The notes beneath the pieces were generated by a model. That model was not told the DNA's origin and did no database searches. It saw only the letters and a list, made by a program, of their open reading frames with translations. From CBDFNC01 sp965249895 (GTDB taxonomy: Bacteria; Pseudomonadota; Gammaproteobacteria; Enterobacterales; CBDFNC01), in assembly GCA_965249895.1 (NCBI GenBank), contig CBDFNC010000005.1:1488001-1552000 (forward strand): 64,000 bases of DNA. The letters are read 5' to 3'. A program made the position numbers and the translations under genes. This document shows positions 33,527 to 42,251 of this stretch, piece by piece. Numbering within the stretch: position 1 is the first letter of the stretch; every line of letters begins with the position of its first letter.

Positions 33527-35488
33527 TTATTTTGCGGGTGCATCACCGGTTTCATTTAACTCGGCGCTGTCACCACCTTCATTTTCCTCTTTAACTTCTG
33601 GCTTGGACTCTTCATCCTTTGTTGCGCCAGGAGCTTGTGGACCGCTGCTCGAATCTGCGTCATTACCCCAATCCGCGGGTTGGCGCACTTCTCGACGCGC
33701 CATCAGATCATCGATTTGCTTCGCGTCAATGGTCTCATACTTCATCAAGGCATCTTTCATCGAGTGCAGAATATCCATGTTCTCTTCTAAGATATCCTTG
33801 GCTCTGGCGTAGTTACGGTCGATAACTGAACGTATCTCTATGTCAATAAGCCGGGCTGTATCGTCAGACATATGCTTGACTTTGGCCACACTGCGTCCCA
33901 GGAAGACTTCACCTTCCTCTTCGGCATATAACAGAGGACCCATTTTCTCAGACAGGCCCCACTGGGTGACCATTTTACGGGCCAGATCTGTAGCACGCTC
34001 AATATCATTGGAGGCACCGGTGGATACCTTTTCCGAACCGTAGATAATATCTTCTGCTAAACGACCACCATAGAGGCTGGAAATCATACTTTCAAGGTGC
34101 TGCTTGTTATAGCTCACCCTGTCCTGCTCCGGCAGGTACATAGTGACACCCAAAGCGCGGCCACGAGGAATAATACTTACCTTATAAACCGGATCATGCT
34201 CAGGCACCAGACGACCAACAATGGCATGGCCAGCTTCATGGTATGCAGTGGACTCTTTGTCCTCTTCCCGCATTACCATGGACTTACGCTCGGCGCCCAT
34301 CATGATTTTATCTTTAGCTTTTTCAAACTCTTCCATAGCGACGGTACGCTTGTTACCGCGAGCAGCAAATAGTGCAGCCTCATTCACCAAGTTAGCCAGA
34401 TCAGCACCGGAGAAACCAGGTGTGCCACGGGCTATCACAGATGGCTTCACGTCTTCGCTTAACGGTACTTTACGCATATGTACTTTCAGGATCTGCTCCC
34501 TTCCACGTACATCCGGCAAGCCAACCATTACCTGGCGGTCAAAACGACCCGGGCGAAGCAGCGCAGGATCCAATACATCCGGTCTGTTGGTTGCGGCAAT
34601 AACGATAATACCTTCATTACCCTCAAAGCCATCCATTTCAACCAGCATCTGGTTCAGGGTTTGCTCACGTTCATCGTGCCCCCCCCCCAGACCGGCGCCA
34701 CGCTGACGACCTACAGCATCGATTTCATCGATAAAGATAATACAAGGCGCCGATTTCTTTGCCTGCTCGAACATATCACGGACCCGGGAAGCACCCACAC
34801 CCACAAACATTTCGACAAAGTCTGAACCTGAGATGGTAAAGAATGGCACTTTGGCTTCACCGGCAATGGCTTTAGCCAGCAAGGTCTTACCCGTACCAGG
34901 AGGTCCTACCAGCAATACGCCAGTTGGGATCTTACCGCCCAGCTTCTGGAAGCGGCTCGGGTCCTTCAGGTAATCCACTAGTTCAGATACTTCTTCCTTA
35001 GCTTCATCACAACCAGCCACATCGTTAAACGTAGTTTTTACTTGATCTTCACCCATCAAACGCGCTTTGCTCTTACCAAAGGACATAGCGCCTTTGCCAC
35101 CGCCGCCCTGCATTTGACGCATAAAGAAGATCCATACCCCAATCAGTAACAGCATAGGGAACCAGGAAATGAAGATCGAAGTCAGCAGACTCGGTTCTTC
35201 CGGGGGCTCGCCCAGGACTGTTACATTCTGGTTAATTAAATCGTTCAACAAGTCGGGATCATTGGTAGGTAAATAGGTGACAAAGCGCTCCCTGTTTACT
35301 TTAAGACCTTTGATTTCCTGCCCGTTAATCCGAACTTCCTGTATTTGCCCCTGCTTGATCTCTTTTACAAATGTGGTGTAATCCATTTGCTTACCACTGG
35401 TTTCACCAGGGCTAAAGCTCTGAAACACCGACATCAACACAACGGCTATGACTAACCACAAAATCAGGTTTTTTGCCATGTCGCTCAA
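33527..35488 (-). CDS. ftsH: ATP-dependent zinc metalloprotease FtsH
   Basis: A 653-residue membrane-bound AAA+ protease that degrades SecY, sigma-32, LpxC and similar proteins. Two N-terminal helices flank a periplasmic domain (the second helix in ISWFPMLLLIGVWIFFMRQM). The AAA module has GPPGTGKTLLAKA, FIDEIDAVGRQRGAG and a second region of homology ending ATNRPDVLDPALLRPGRF. The Zn site is STAYHEAGHAIVGRL with HEAGH. Close similarity to E. coli FtsH allows a start at MAKNLIL (35479), but the TTG at 35488 has GAGG at good spacing and other Alteromonadales begin MSDMAKN, so I keep the TTG. It is cotranscribed with rlmE. Confidence 0.96.
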   Translation of the reverse strand: MSDMAKNLILWLVIAVVLMSVFQSFSPGETSGKQMDYTTFVKEIKQGQIQEVRINGQEIKGLKVNRERFVTYLPTNDPDLLNDLINQNVTVLGEPPEEPSLLTSIFISWFPMLLLIGVWIFFMRQMQGGGGKGAMSFGKSKARLMGEDQVKTTFNDVAGCDEAKEEVSELVDYLKDPSRFQKLGGKIPTGVLLVGPPGTGKTLLAKAIAGEAKVPFFTISGSDFVEMFVGVGASRVRDMFEQAKKSAPCIIFIDEIDAVGRQRGAGLGGGHDEREQTLNQMLVEMDGFEGNEGIIVIAATNRPDVLDPALLRPGRFDRQVMVGLPDVRGREQILKVHMRKVPLSEDVKPSVIARGTPGFSGADLANLVNEAALFAARGNKRTVAMEEFEKAKDKIMMGAERKSMVMREEDKESTAYHEAGHAIVGRLVPEHDPVYKVSIIPRGRALGVTMYLPEQDRVSYNKQHLESMISSLYGGRLAEDIIYGSEKVSTGASNDIERATDLARKMVTQWGLSEKMGPLLYAEEEGEVFLGRSVAKVKHMSDDTARLIDIEIRSVIDRNYARAKDILEENMDILHSMKDALMKYETIDAKQIDDLMARREVRQPADWGNDADSSSGPQAPGATKDEESKPEVKEENEGGDSAELNETGDAPAK

Positions 35489-35531
35489 GATGCTAACCTC
35501 ATCAATTTAAATTAATTACTCTGCAAGACTA

Positions 35532-36161
35532 CTACAGTTTAAAACCTGTAGCTACAATATAGACTTCTCTCGAGCGAGCTCGTGAAGAGTCTGGTTTTCG
35601 GGTTTTGACAACTTTGAAGGCTTCTCGTACAGCTTTCATATATTGATCAAAGCTTTCCCCCATAAATACTTTGACCACAAAACTACCGTTTGGAGCCAAA
35701 ACTTCTCGGCACATATCTAACGCCAGCTCAACCAAATACATTGCCTTAGGCTGGTCTACCGCACTGGTGCCACTCATATTTGGCGCCATATCCGATAACA
35801 TAACATCTACCTTACCTGTGCCAATACGCTCCAACAAGGCATTAAGCACGGCTTCGTCACGAAAATCCCCCTGCAGGAAATCAACTCCCGAAATAGGATC
35901 CATGGACAAAATATCACAGGCAATCACCAGCCCTCTGCCGCCGACCTTTTCAACCGCGTAGTGCGACCAACTTCCTGGAGCGGCTCCTAAATCCACCACT
36001 GTCATGCCGTCACGGATTAATTTATCTTTGCGATTTATTTCATCCAACTTAAACACGGCTCTGGATCTAAGCCCCTGTTTATTGGCTTGTTGAACATAAT
36101 GGTCATTAACATGTTCTTCCAACCAACGTTTGGAACTGGCTGATTTGTTACTGCGCGCCAT
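35532..36161 (-). CDS. rlmE: 23S rRNA 2'-O-methyltransferase RlmE (FtsJ/RrmJ)
   Basis: A 209-residue SAM-dependent enzyme methylating U2552 in the ribosomal A loop. Visible are SKRWLEEHVNDHYVQQANKQGLRSRAVFKL, the SAM motif VVDLGAAPGSWSHYAVEKVGG, DFLQGDFRDEAVL, LSDMAPNMSGTSAVDQPKAMYL and GSFVVKVFMGESFDQY. Together they hold the K-D-K-E catalytic set. I use the ATG at 36161 with AAGAG upstream and discard a distal start. It is divergent from yhbY and followed by ftsH, as in E. coli. Confidence 0.96.
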   Translation of the reverse strand: MARSNKSASSKRWLEEHVNDHYVQQANKQGLRSRAVFKLDEINRKDKLIRDGMTVVDLGAAPGSWSHYAVEKVGGRGLVIACDILSMDPISGVDFLQGDFRDEAVLNALLERIGTGKVDVMLSDMAPNMSGTSAVDQPKAMYLVELALDMCREVLAPNGSFVVKVFMGESFDQYMKAVREAFKVVKTRKPDSSRARSREVYIVATGFKL

Positions 36162-36253
36162 GCATGCATCTCTTGGCTGAGGGTTGATTAGTATTAGCAA
36201 CTAGATGAGGGTATAATACGCTCTTTTCAACCCTGATTTGCAAGAAAATCATC

Positions 36254-36550
36254 ATGAATTTAACAAACAAGCAAAAGCAATACCTAAAAGGTTTAGCACA
36301 CTCCCTAAAACCTGTAGTCTTGCTTGGTCAGCATGGCCTTACCGAAGGTGTACTGGCTGAAATCGATTCTGCCCTGAACATCCACGAATTGATCAAGGTA
36401 AAAGTGGCCTCCGATGACAGAGACACCAAAAAACTGATTATTGACGCCATCGTAAGGGAAACCAAGGCGGTTAACGTCCAGACTATCGGCCATATCCTGG
36501 TGCTTTATCGCCAGAGCGATGAAAAGAAAGTCGACCTGCCGAGAAAATAA
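36254..36550 (+). CDS. yhbY: YhbY-family CRM-domain RNA-binding protein
   Basis: A 98-residue protein associated with pre-50S ribosomal particles. MNLTNKQKQYLKGLAHSLKPVVLLGQHGLTEGVLAEIDSAL, then HELIKVKVAS and IGHILVLYRQS (quoted in pieces) is the CRM fold with the GxxG loop as GQHG. It is divergent from rlmE and convergent with greA, sharing a strong terminator with the latter. Confidence 0.95.
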   Translation: MNLTNKQKQYLKGLAHSLKPVVLLGQHGLTEGVLAEIDSALNIHELIKVKVASDDRDTKKLIIDAIVRETKAVNVQTIGHILVLYRQSDEKKVDLPRK

Positions 36551-36580
36551 AAAAAGGAGCTGACGAGCTCCTTTTTTTTA
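36548..36580. terminator. Bidirectional terminator between yhbY and greA
   Basis: AGGAGCT (36555-36561) and AGCTCCT (36566-36572) form a 7-bp stem with a GACG loop, flanked by A and T runs on both sides. Confidence 0.9.
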
Positions 36581-36585
36581 TTCGC

Positions 36586-37062
36586 TTAAATATACTGCAC
36601 TTCTGAAATTTCAAATTCCACACCACCACCTGGTGTCTGGATCACAGTCACATCATCCACTTCTTTGCCGATAAGGCCACGGGCAATGGGTGAATTCACC
36701 GAAATCTTGTTCTTTTTAATGTCCGCTTCATCGTCACCTACGATACGATAGGTAATCTCTTCTTCTGTTTCTGTATTTAGTACAGTCACAGTCGCGCCAA
36801 AAATCACTTTACCGTGGTTAGGCATTTTAGTGACATCGATAATTTGCACGTTAGAAAGCTTGCCCTCTATATCTTGGATCCGCCCTTCACAAAAACCCTG
36901 TTCCTCACGGGCAGCGTGATACTCTGCGTTTTCCTTTAAATCACCGTGCTCACGAGCCTCGGCTATGGAATCGATGATTTCTGGACGTTTAACGGTTTTA
37001 AGATGCTCAAGCTCTTCTCGTAGTGCTTCTGCACCACCGGCAGTCATCGGATATTGGCTCAT
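36586..37062 (-). CDS. greA: Transcript cleavage factor GreA
   Basis: A 158-residue factor that rescues backtracked RNA polymerase by stimulating RNA cleavage. An N-terminal coiled coil (MSQYPMTAGGAEALREELEHL, then AREHGDLKENAEYHAAREEQ with the acidic tip DLKENAEY) is followed by an FKBP-like C-terminal domain (PIARGLIGKEVDDVTVIQTPGGGVEFEI). The length is that of E. coli GreA. The carAB terminator stands upstream, and greA probably has its own promoter in the 156-bp gap. Confidence 0.97.
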   Translation of the reverse strand: MSQYPMTAGGAEALREELEHLKTVKRPEIIDSIAEAREHGDLKENAEYHAAREEQGFCEGRIQDIEGKLSNVQIIDVTKMPNHGKVIFGATVTVLNTETEEEITYRIVGDDEADIKKNKISVNSPIARGLIGKEVDDVTVIQTPGGGVEFEISEVQYI

Positions 37063-37171
37063 AATTGCGCAACCTGTCTGTGAAAAAGGAATAAAAAACC
37101 CGACCTATATTGCTAAGGGCCGGGGTGATTTAACGACATTGTAATATGAATTTCATCTGGGATCGAGACCC

Positions 37172-37198
37172 ATGAAAAAGGGCCGCTAAAGCGACCCT
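37172..37198 (-). terminator. carAB terminator
   Basis: AGGGCCGC (37179-37186) pairs with GCGACCCT (37191-37198) with one mismatch and a TAAA loop. On the minus strand a TTTTT run follows. It lies just after the carB stop. Confidence 0.8.
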
Positions 37199-37218
37199 GG
37201 ATATTCAACGGATGAAGT

Positions 37219-40200
37219 TTAGCCTGAGATACGTTTATGTAGCTCTTGTAGCGAAGTTACCGTACCACGGTCATCGGCGGTATGCGCCTGGCAAGAGGCA
37301 AACGCACCATTGATAGTAGTTGTGTAATTCACCTTATAACGCAGTGCTGCACGTCTAAGCTGTCTGGAGTCCTCGATGGCCTGGCGACCTTCGGTGGTAT
37401 TCACTATATAGGTGTACTCATTGTTCTTGATACGGTCAAGAATATGAGGGCGACCTTCGTGTACCTTGTTCACCAAACGTGGGTTAATGCCAGCTTCACC
37501 CAGCACGACGGCGGTGCCATGAGTAGCGTCAACTTCGTAACCCAGCTCAATCAGTTTTGCGGCCAACCTAACCACTTTTTTCTTATCTGAATTACGCACA
37601 GATAACAAGGCGCGACCAGACTTAGGCACATCTTTGATAGCGCCCAATTCGGCTTTGGCATAAGCCTCGGCAAAGGTATCACCGACACCCATGACTTCAC
37701 CGGTTGAGCGCATTTCAGGACCCAGGATAGGATCAACACCCGGGAACTTGTTAAATGGCAACACCACTTCTTTCACCGAGTAGTAAGGTGGGATCACCTC
37801 TTTGGTAAAGCCTTGCTGAGTCAGGCTTTGCCCGGCCATCACGCGGGCCGCGATTTTCGCTAAAGGTACGCCTGTGGCTTTGGACACAAAAGGCACTGTA
37901 CGGGCTGCGCGTGGGTTCACCTCAATCAGGTAAACATCACCGTCTTTCACTGCGAACTGAATATTCATCAGACCGATAACGCCAAGCTCGAACGCCAGCT
38001 TACGGGCCTGATCGCGCATTTCGTCCTGAATTTCAGCACTTAATGTGTAAGGAGGCAATGAACAGGCCGAGTCACCGGAGTGAACACCCGCTTGCTCTAT
38101 GTGCTCCATGATACCGCCAATCACGACCTTTTCGCCGTCACAAACCGCATCGACATCCACTTCAATGGCGTCGTCCAGGAATCTGTCCAGCAATACCGGG
38201 GATTCGTTGGACACAGAAACCGCATCGTTAAAGTAACGACGTAAATCCTGCTCATCATAAACGATTTCCATGGCGCGGCCACCCAATACATAGGAAGGGC
38301 GCACAACGGACGGATAACCAATTCTCTCTGCCGCAGCAACAGCTGCTTCAACTGTGGTTACCGTACCGTTTTCTGGCTGCTTCAGACCAAGGCGCTCAAC
38401 GGCTTTCTGAAAACGCTCACGGTCTTCGGCGCGGTCAATAGCGTCCGGAGACGTACCTATGATAGGTACACCAGCGGCTTCCAGGGCGCGAGCCAGTTTA
38501 AGCGGCGTCTGACCACCGTACTGAACAATGACACCTTTTGGTTTTTCTACGTTAACGATTTCCAGCACATCTTCCAGCGTCACAGATTCGAAGTACAGAC
38601 GGTCAGATGTGTCATAGTCGGTCGATACGGTTTCAGGGTTACAGTTAACCATAATGGTTTCGTAACCGTCTTCACGCATAGCTAACGCCGCATGGACACA
38701 ACAATAATCGAATTCGATACCCTGGCCGATACGGTTAGGTCCACCGCCCAATACCATTATCTTGTCTTTGTCACTTGGCCGCGACTCACACTCGTCATCA
38801 TAGGTGGAGTACATGTAAGCCGTGCTGGTTGAGAATTCAGCCGCGCAGGTATCCACACGCTTGTAGACCGGATGGATGTCAAACTTGTGACGCAGTTTAC
38901 GCACTTCAGACTCGGAAACATCCAATATGGTGGCTAAACGAGCATCGGCAAAACCTTTACGCTTAAGCCGGTACAGGTTATCGGCATTTAATGACGCCAG
39001 ACCACCTTCGGATACCTGCTGTTCAAACTTGATCAAGTCTTCGATTTGTACCAAGAACCAGTGATCGATTTTAGTCAGCGCGTAGATATCTTCGACGCTC
39101 AGACCTAAACGGAAACCGTCTGCGATATACCAGATACGCTCGGCGCCTGCCTCTTGCAGTTCCTGCTTCACCTTAGATAAGGCATCAGGATCCTTCAGGT
39201 CGACGACACTATCGAATCCGTCAACACCGACTTCTAATCCGCGCAGTGCTTTTTGTAGTGATTCTTGCTGGTTACGGCCGATAGCCATCACCTCACCCAC
39301 AGATTTCATCTGGGTAGTCAGGCGATCGTTGGCGCCGGCAAATTTCTCGAAGTTAAAGCGAGGGATCTTGGTAACCACATAATCGATAGCAGGTTCGAAA
39401 GACGCAGGTGTAGCGCCGCCGGTGATATCGTTTTGCAACTCATCCAGGGTGTAACCCACAGCCAGTTTTGCCGCAATTTTTGCGATTGGGAAACCGGTGG
39501 CTTTGGATGCCAGCGCCGAAGAGCGCGACACACGTGGGTTCATCTCGATGATAACCATGCGGCCATCATCCGGGTTAATACCGAACTGTACGTTTGAGCC
39601 GCCGGTTTCCACACCGATTTCACGCAGAACCGCAACAGAAGCGTTACGCATCAGCTGATATTCTTTATCGGTCAGGGTTTGCGCAGGCGCGACGGTAATG
39701 GAGTCACCCGTGTGAATACCCATAGGGTCGAAGTTTTCGATAGAGCAAACGATGATACAGTTATCGTTCTTATCGCGAACCACTTCCATCTCGTACTCTT
39801 TCCAGCCGATCAGGGATTCATCGATCAACAACTCATTGGTGGGTGATAAGTCCAGGCCGCCTGTACAAATATCTTCGAATTCTTCCCGGTTATAAGCGAT
39901 ACCGCCACCGGAGCCACCCATAGTGAAGGAAGGACGGATGATACAAGGGAAACCCACCATATCAAGCACGCCGTAGGCTTCTTCCATATTATGGGCGATA
40001 CCGGCGCGTGGACATTCCAGGCCGATACTCTTCATCGCCTTATCGAAGCGGCTTCTGTCTTCCGCTTTGTCGATGGCATCGGCGGTAGCGCCAATCATCT
40101 GTACGCCGAACTTCTCAAGAACCCCTTCTTTTTCCAGTTCAAGTGCACAGTTCAGCGCAGTCTGGCCGCCCATAGTAGGCAGAACGGCATCCGGGCGTTC

Positions 40201-40440
40201 TTTCTCGATGATCTTGGCGACCACTTCCCAGTGAATAGGCTCGATATATGTTGCATCGGCCATTTCTGGATCTGTCATTATGGTGGCTGGGTTAGAGTTT
40301 ACCAGGATGACCCGGTACCCCTCTTCTTTCAGTGCTTTACATGCTTGTGCGCCGGAATAATCAAACTCACAAGCCTGGCCGATCACAATTGGACCTGCGC
40401 CGATAATAAGAATACTTTTTAGATCAGTACGTTTTGGCAT
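37219..40440 (-). CDS. carB: Carbamoyl-phosphate synthase large subunit
   Basis: A 1073-residue synthetase producing carbamoyl phosphate for arginine and pyrimidine synthesis. Two homologous ATP-grasp halves are visible: the first from MPKRTDLKSILIIGAGPIVIGQACEFDYSG with SFTMGGSGGGIAYN and VIEMNPRVSRSSALASKATGFP, the second from KIMVLGGGPNRIGQGIEFDYCC with SYVLGGRAMEIVY and LIEVNPRAARTVPFVSKATG. A C-terminal MGS-like allosteric domain ends near VNKVHEGRPHILDRIKN. I use the ATG at 40440 with GGAAG upstream. It starts 16 bp after carA. Confidence 0.98.
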   Translation of the reverse strand: MPKRTDLKSILIIGAGPIVIGQACEFDYSGAQACKALKEEGYRVILVNSNPATIMTDPEMADATYIEPIHWEVVAKIIEKERPDAVLPTMGGQTALNCALELEKEGVLEKFGVQMIGATADAIDKAEDRSRFDKAMKSIGLECPRAGIAHNMEEAYGVLDMVGFPCIIRPSFTMGGSGGGIAYNREEFEDICTGGLDLSPTNELLIDESLIGWKEYEMEVVRDKNDNCIIVCSIENFDPMGIHTGDSITVAPAQTLTDKEYQLMRNASVAVLREIGVETGGSNVQFGINPDDGRMVIIEMNPRVSRSSALASKATGFPIAKIAAKLAVGYTLDELQNDITGGATPASFEPAIDYVVTKIPRFNFEKFAGANDRLTTQMKSVGEVMAIGRNQQESLQKALRGLEVGVDGFDSVVDLKDPDALSKVKQELQEAGAERIWYIADGFRLGLSVEDIYALTKIDHWFLVQIEDLIKFEQQVSEGGLASLNADNLYRLKRKGFADARLATILDVSESEVRKLRHKFDIHPVYKRVDTCAAEFSTSTAYMYSTYDDECESRPSDKDKIMVLGGGPNRIGQGIEFDYCCVHAALAMREDGYETIMVNCNPETVSTDYDTSDRLYFESVTLEDVLEIVNVEKPKGVIVQYGGQTPLKLARALEAAGVPIIGTSPDAIDRAEDRERFQKAVERLGLKQPENGTVTTVEAAVAAAERIGYPSVVRPSYVLGGRAMEIVYDEQDLRRYFNDAVSVSNESPVLLDRFLDDAIEVDVDAVCDGEKVVIGGIMEHIEQAGVHSGDSACSLPPYTLSAEIQDEMRDQARKLAFELGVIGLMNIQFAVKDGDVYLIEVNPRAARTVPFVSKATGVPLAKIAARVMAGQSLTQQGFTKEVIPPYYSVKEVVLPFNKFPGVDPILGPEMRSTGEVMGVGDTFAEAYAKAELGAIKDVPKSGRALLSVRNSDKKKVVRLAAKLIELGYEVDATHGTAVVLGEAGINPRLVNKVHEGRPHILDRIKNNEYTYIVNTTEGRQAIEDSRQLRRAALRYKVNYTTTINGAFASCQAHTADDRGTVTSLQELHKRISG

Positions 40441-40456
40441 CTGACTCTGCTTCCCG

Positions 40457-41590
40457 TTACGCTTTATACTTTTCAATAAGTTCGATGAAATGATCGAACA
40501 GTGGCGCCGCATCGTGTGGACCCGGGCTGGCTTCAGGGTGTCCCTGGAAGCTAAATGCCGCTTTATCGGTACGATGTATGCCTTGCAAAGAGCCATCAAA
40601 CAAAGAGTTGTGGGTCGCTCTCAGGTTATCCGGTAACGTCTCTTCGTCTACCGCAAAACCATGGTTCTGGCTGGTGATCATCACCACACCACGATCCTGA
40701 TCTTTTACCGGATGGTTAGCACCATGGTGGCCAAATTTCATCTTGATGGTTTTGGCGCCGCTTGCCAGTGCAAGTAGCTGGTGGCCTAAGCAGATACCGA
40801 AAACAGGGATCTCGGTTTCCAGAATTTTCTGGATTGCTTCAATGGCATAAGTGCAAGGCTCTGGATCGCCCGGACCGTTGGACAGAAAAATACCGTCCGG
40901 ATTAAGAGCCAATACGTCTTCAGCAGAGGTTTTGGCCGGCACCACGGTCAGACGACAGCCGCGGTCAACCAACATACGCAAGATATTGCGCTTGGCACCG
41001 AAATCGTAAGCCACTACATGGAAACGGCTGTCCGTTGCATCTGCTGGTAAGCCGCCAGTTAGCGTCCAACTACCTTGTTTCCATTCATCCTGCTCTGCAC
41101 AAGTCACTTCTTTTGCCAGGTCCATGCCTTTCAAGCCTGGAAACGCCTTAGCGTCAGCCAGTGCCTTCGCTGCATCCAGATCCTTACCAGCCACGATACA
41201 ACCAGCCTGGGCGCCTGTTTCACGCAAGATCCGGGTTAGCTTACGGGTATCGATATCGGCAATACCAACGATACCGCGCGTGCTTAAGTACTCACTAAGA
41301 GACTGTTGATTACGGAAGTTACTCGCCAGCAAAGGCAGGTCACGGATAATTAGGCCACACGCATGGATATCAGCAGATTCTTCATCTTCACTGTTTGTCC
41401 CCGTGTTACCAATATGTGGGTAAGTTAATGTCACAATTTGACGAGCATAGGAAGGGTCCGTTAGGATTTCCTGATAACCTGTCATCGAAGTGTTAAATAC
41501 AACTTCACCCACTGAGCTACCTTCGGCGCCGATAGAGACGCCCTTAAATACTGTTCCATCTTCCAGGACCAGTATGGCGGAATTACTCAA
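40457..41590 (-). CDS. carA: Carbamoyl-phosphate synthase small subunit, TTG start
   Basis: A 377-residue glutamine amidotransferase subunit that supplies ammonia to CarB. VLEDGTVFKGVSIGAEGSSVGEVVFNTSMTGYQEILTDPSY is the N-terminal domain (quoted only to identify it: key pieces VGEVVFNTSMTGYQE and DPSYARQIVTLTYP). The class I amidotransferase domain has GPGDPEPC, VFGICLGHQLLALASG with the catalytic cysteine and FQGHPEASPGPHD with the catalytic histidine. GGAGG is five bases upstream of a TTG at 41590, and the E. coli N-terminus aligns there. The in-frame ATG at 41602 would include that ribosome site in the gene, so I call the TTG. Confidence 0.96.
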   Translation of the reverse strand: MSNSAILVLEDGTVFKGVSIGAEGSSVGEVVFNTSMTGYQEILTDPSYARQIVTLTYPHIGNTGTNSEDEESADIHACGLIIRDLPLLASNFRNQQSLSEYLSTRGIVGIADIDTRKLTRILRETGAQAGCIVAGKDLDAAKALADAKAFPGLKGMDLAKEVTCAEQDEWKQGSWTLTGGLPADATDSRFHVVAYDFGAKRNILRMLVDRGCRLTVVPAKTSAEDVLALNPDGIFLSNGPGDPEPCTYAIEAIQKILETEIPVFGICLGHQLLALASGAKTIKMKFGHHGANHPVKDQDRGVVMITSQNHGFAVDEETLPDNLRATHNSLFDGSLQGIHRTDKAAFSFQGHPEASPGPHDAAPLFDHFIELIEKYKA

Positions 41591-41936
41591 GATGACCTCC
41601 ATAAAGAAAAAAACGGCTAAAAATCAATATCTTAATCTGTTATCCAAGGTTTCTGTCAGGACTTTTTTGTTACTGAGCGAAATTTGGCAAATTGGCGGCA
41701 TTCTACAGATTTACAGGGTTATACGCCAATTAATTTTTCACAAAGTTGGAGAAACCTGAATTTCGTCGCAAAATCAGGCTAAAACTCTTAAAAAGCTAAC
41801 TTTACTTGTATAAAGCAAGGTTATCGGAGCGACTTCAAAAATAAGATTTTATGCAGAATTTAGGGAGGTAAACGCTTTAGTTTGGGTAGATATTCACTAT
41901 TGTTGCAAATATCCCCCCAAAATTAACAACTTGTTA

Positions 41937-42056
41937 CTATCTACAAAAAATTTGGATCATCATCAATGTTGCTGGCAGCGTGGGGATGCCCATTACCAGC
42001 AAGAAACCTAGAAAATATTTAATGTTGTAAACGTCTTTAAAATTTTTATCAGCCAT
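41937..42056 (-). CDS. Candidate 39-residue single-helix membrane protein
   Basis: From an ATG at 42056 a short frame reads MADKNFKDVYNIKYFLGF, then LLVMGIPTLPATLMMIQIFCR and a TAG. It has a charged N-terminus and one hydrophobic helix of about 22 residues with two prolines. GAGAAG lies just upstream of the ATG. I do not recognise a family. It sits alone in the 649-bp carA/Na-Pi transporter gap, on the carA strand. An exact FNR-type palindrome (42066-42079) lies only ten bases before its start. The frame could still be chance. Confidence 0.4.
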   Translation of the reverse strand: MADKNFKDVYNIKYFLGFLLVMGIPTLPATLMMIQIFCR

Positions 42057-42065
42057 CCACTTCTC

Positions 42066-42079
42066 TTTTGATCCAGATC
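42066..42079. promoter_or_regulatory. Exact FNR/ANR-type palindrome
   Basis: TTGAT-CCAG-ATCAA matches the FNR consensus TTGATNNNNATCAA at all ten positions. It lies ten bases before the 39-residue ORF start and about 170 bp upstream of the Na/Pi cotransporter gene. A well-placed -10 element for either gene was not found, so its target is unclear. Confidence 0.45.
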
Positions 42080-42251
42080 AATTTAGCGGCGAATTCTACA
42101 TCAATCCCCAGAGCAAAAGAACCGATCTTTTTTACGGTCTTTTCTAATTTTTATTCGTAACTGTGATCTGTGAGTACCCAGTATGACCATCAGCCATGCA
42201 GCCCAGCTGCATGGCAACTAAGCTTAAAGTTAGCCCAACAAAGAAGGTTAT

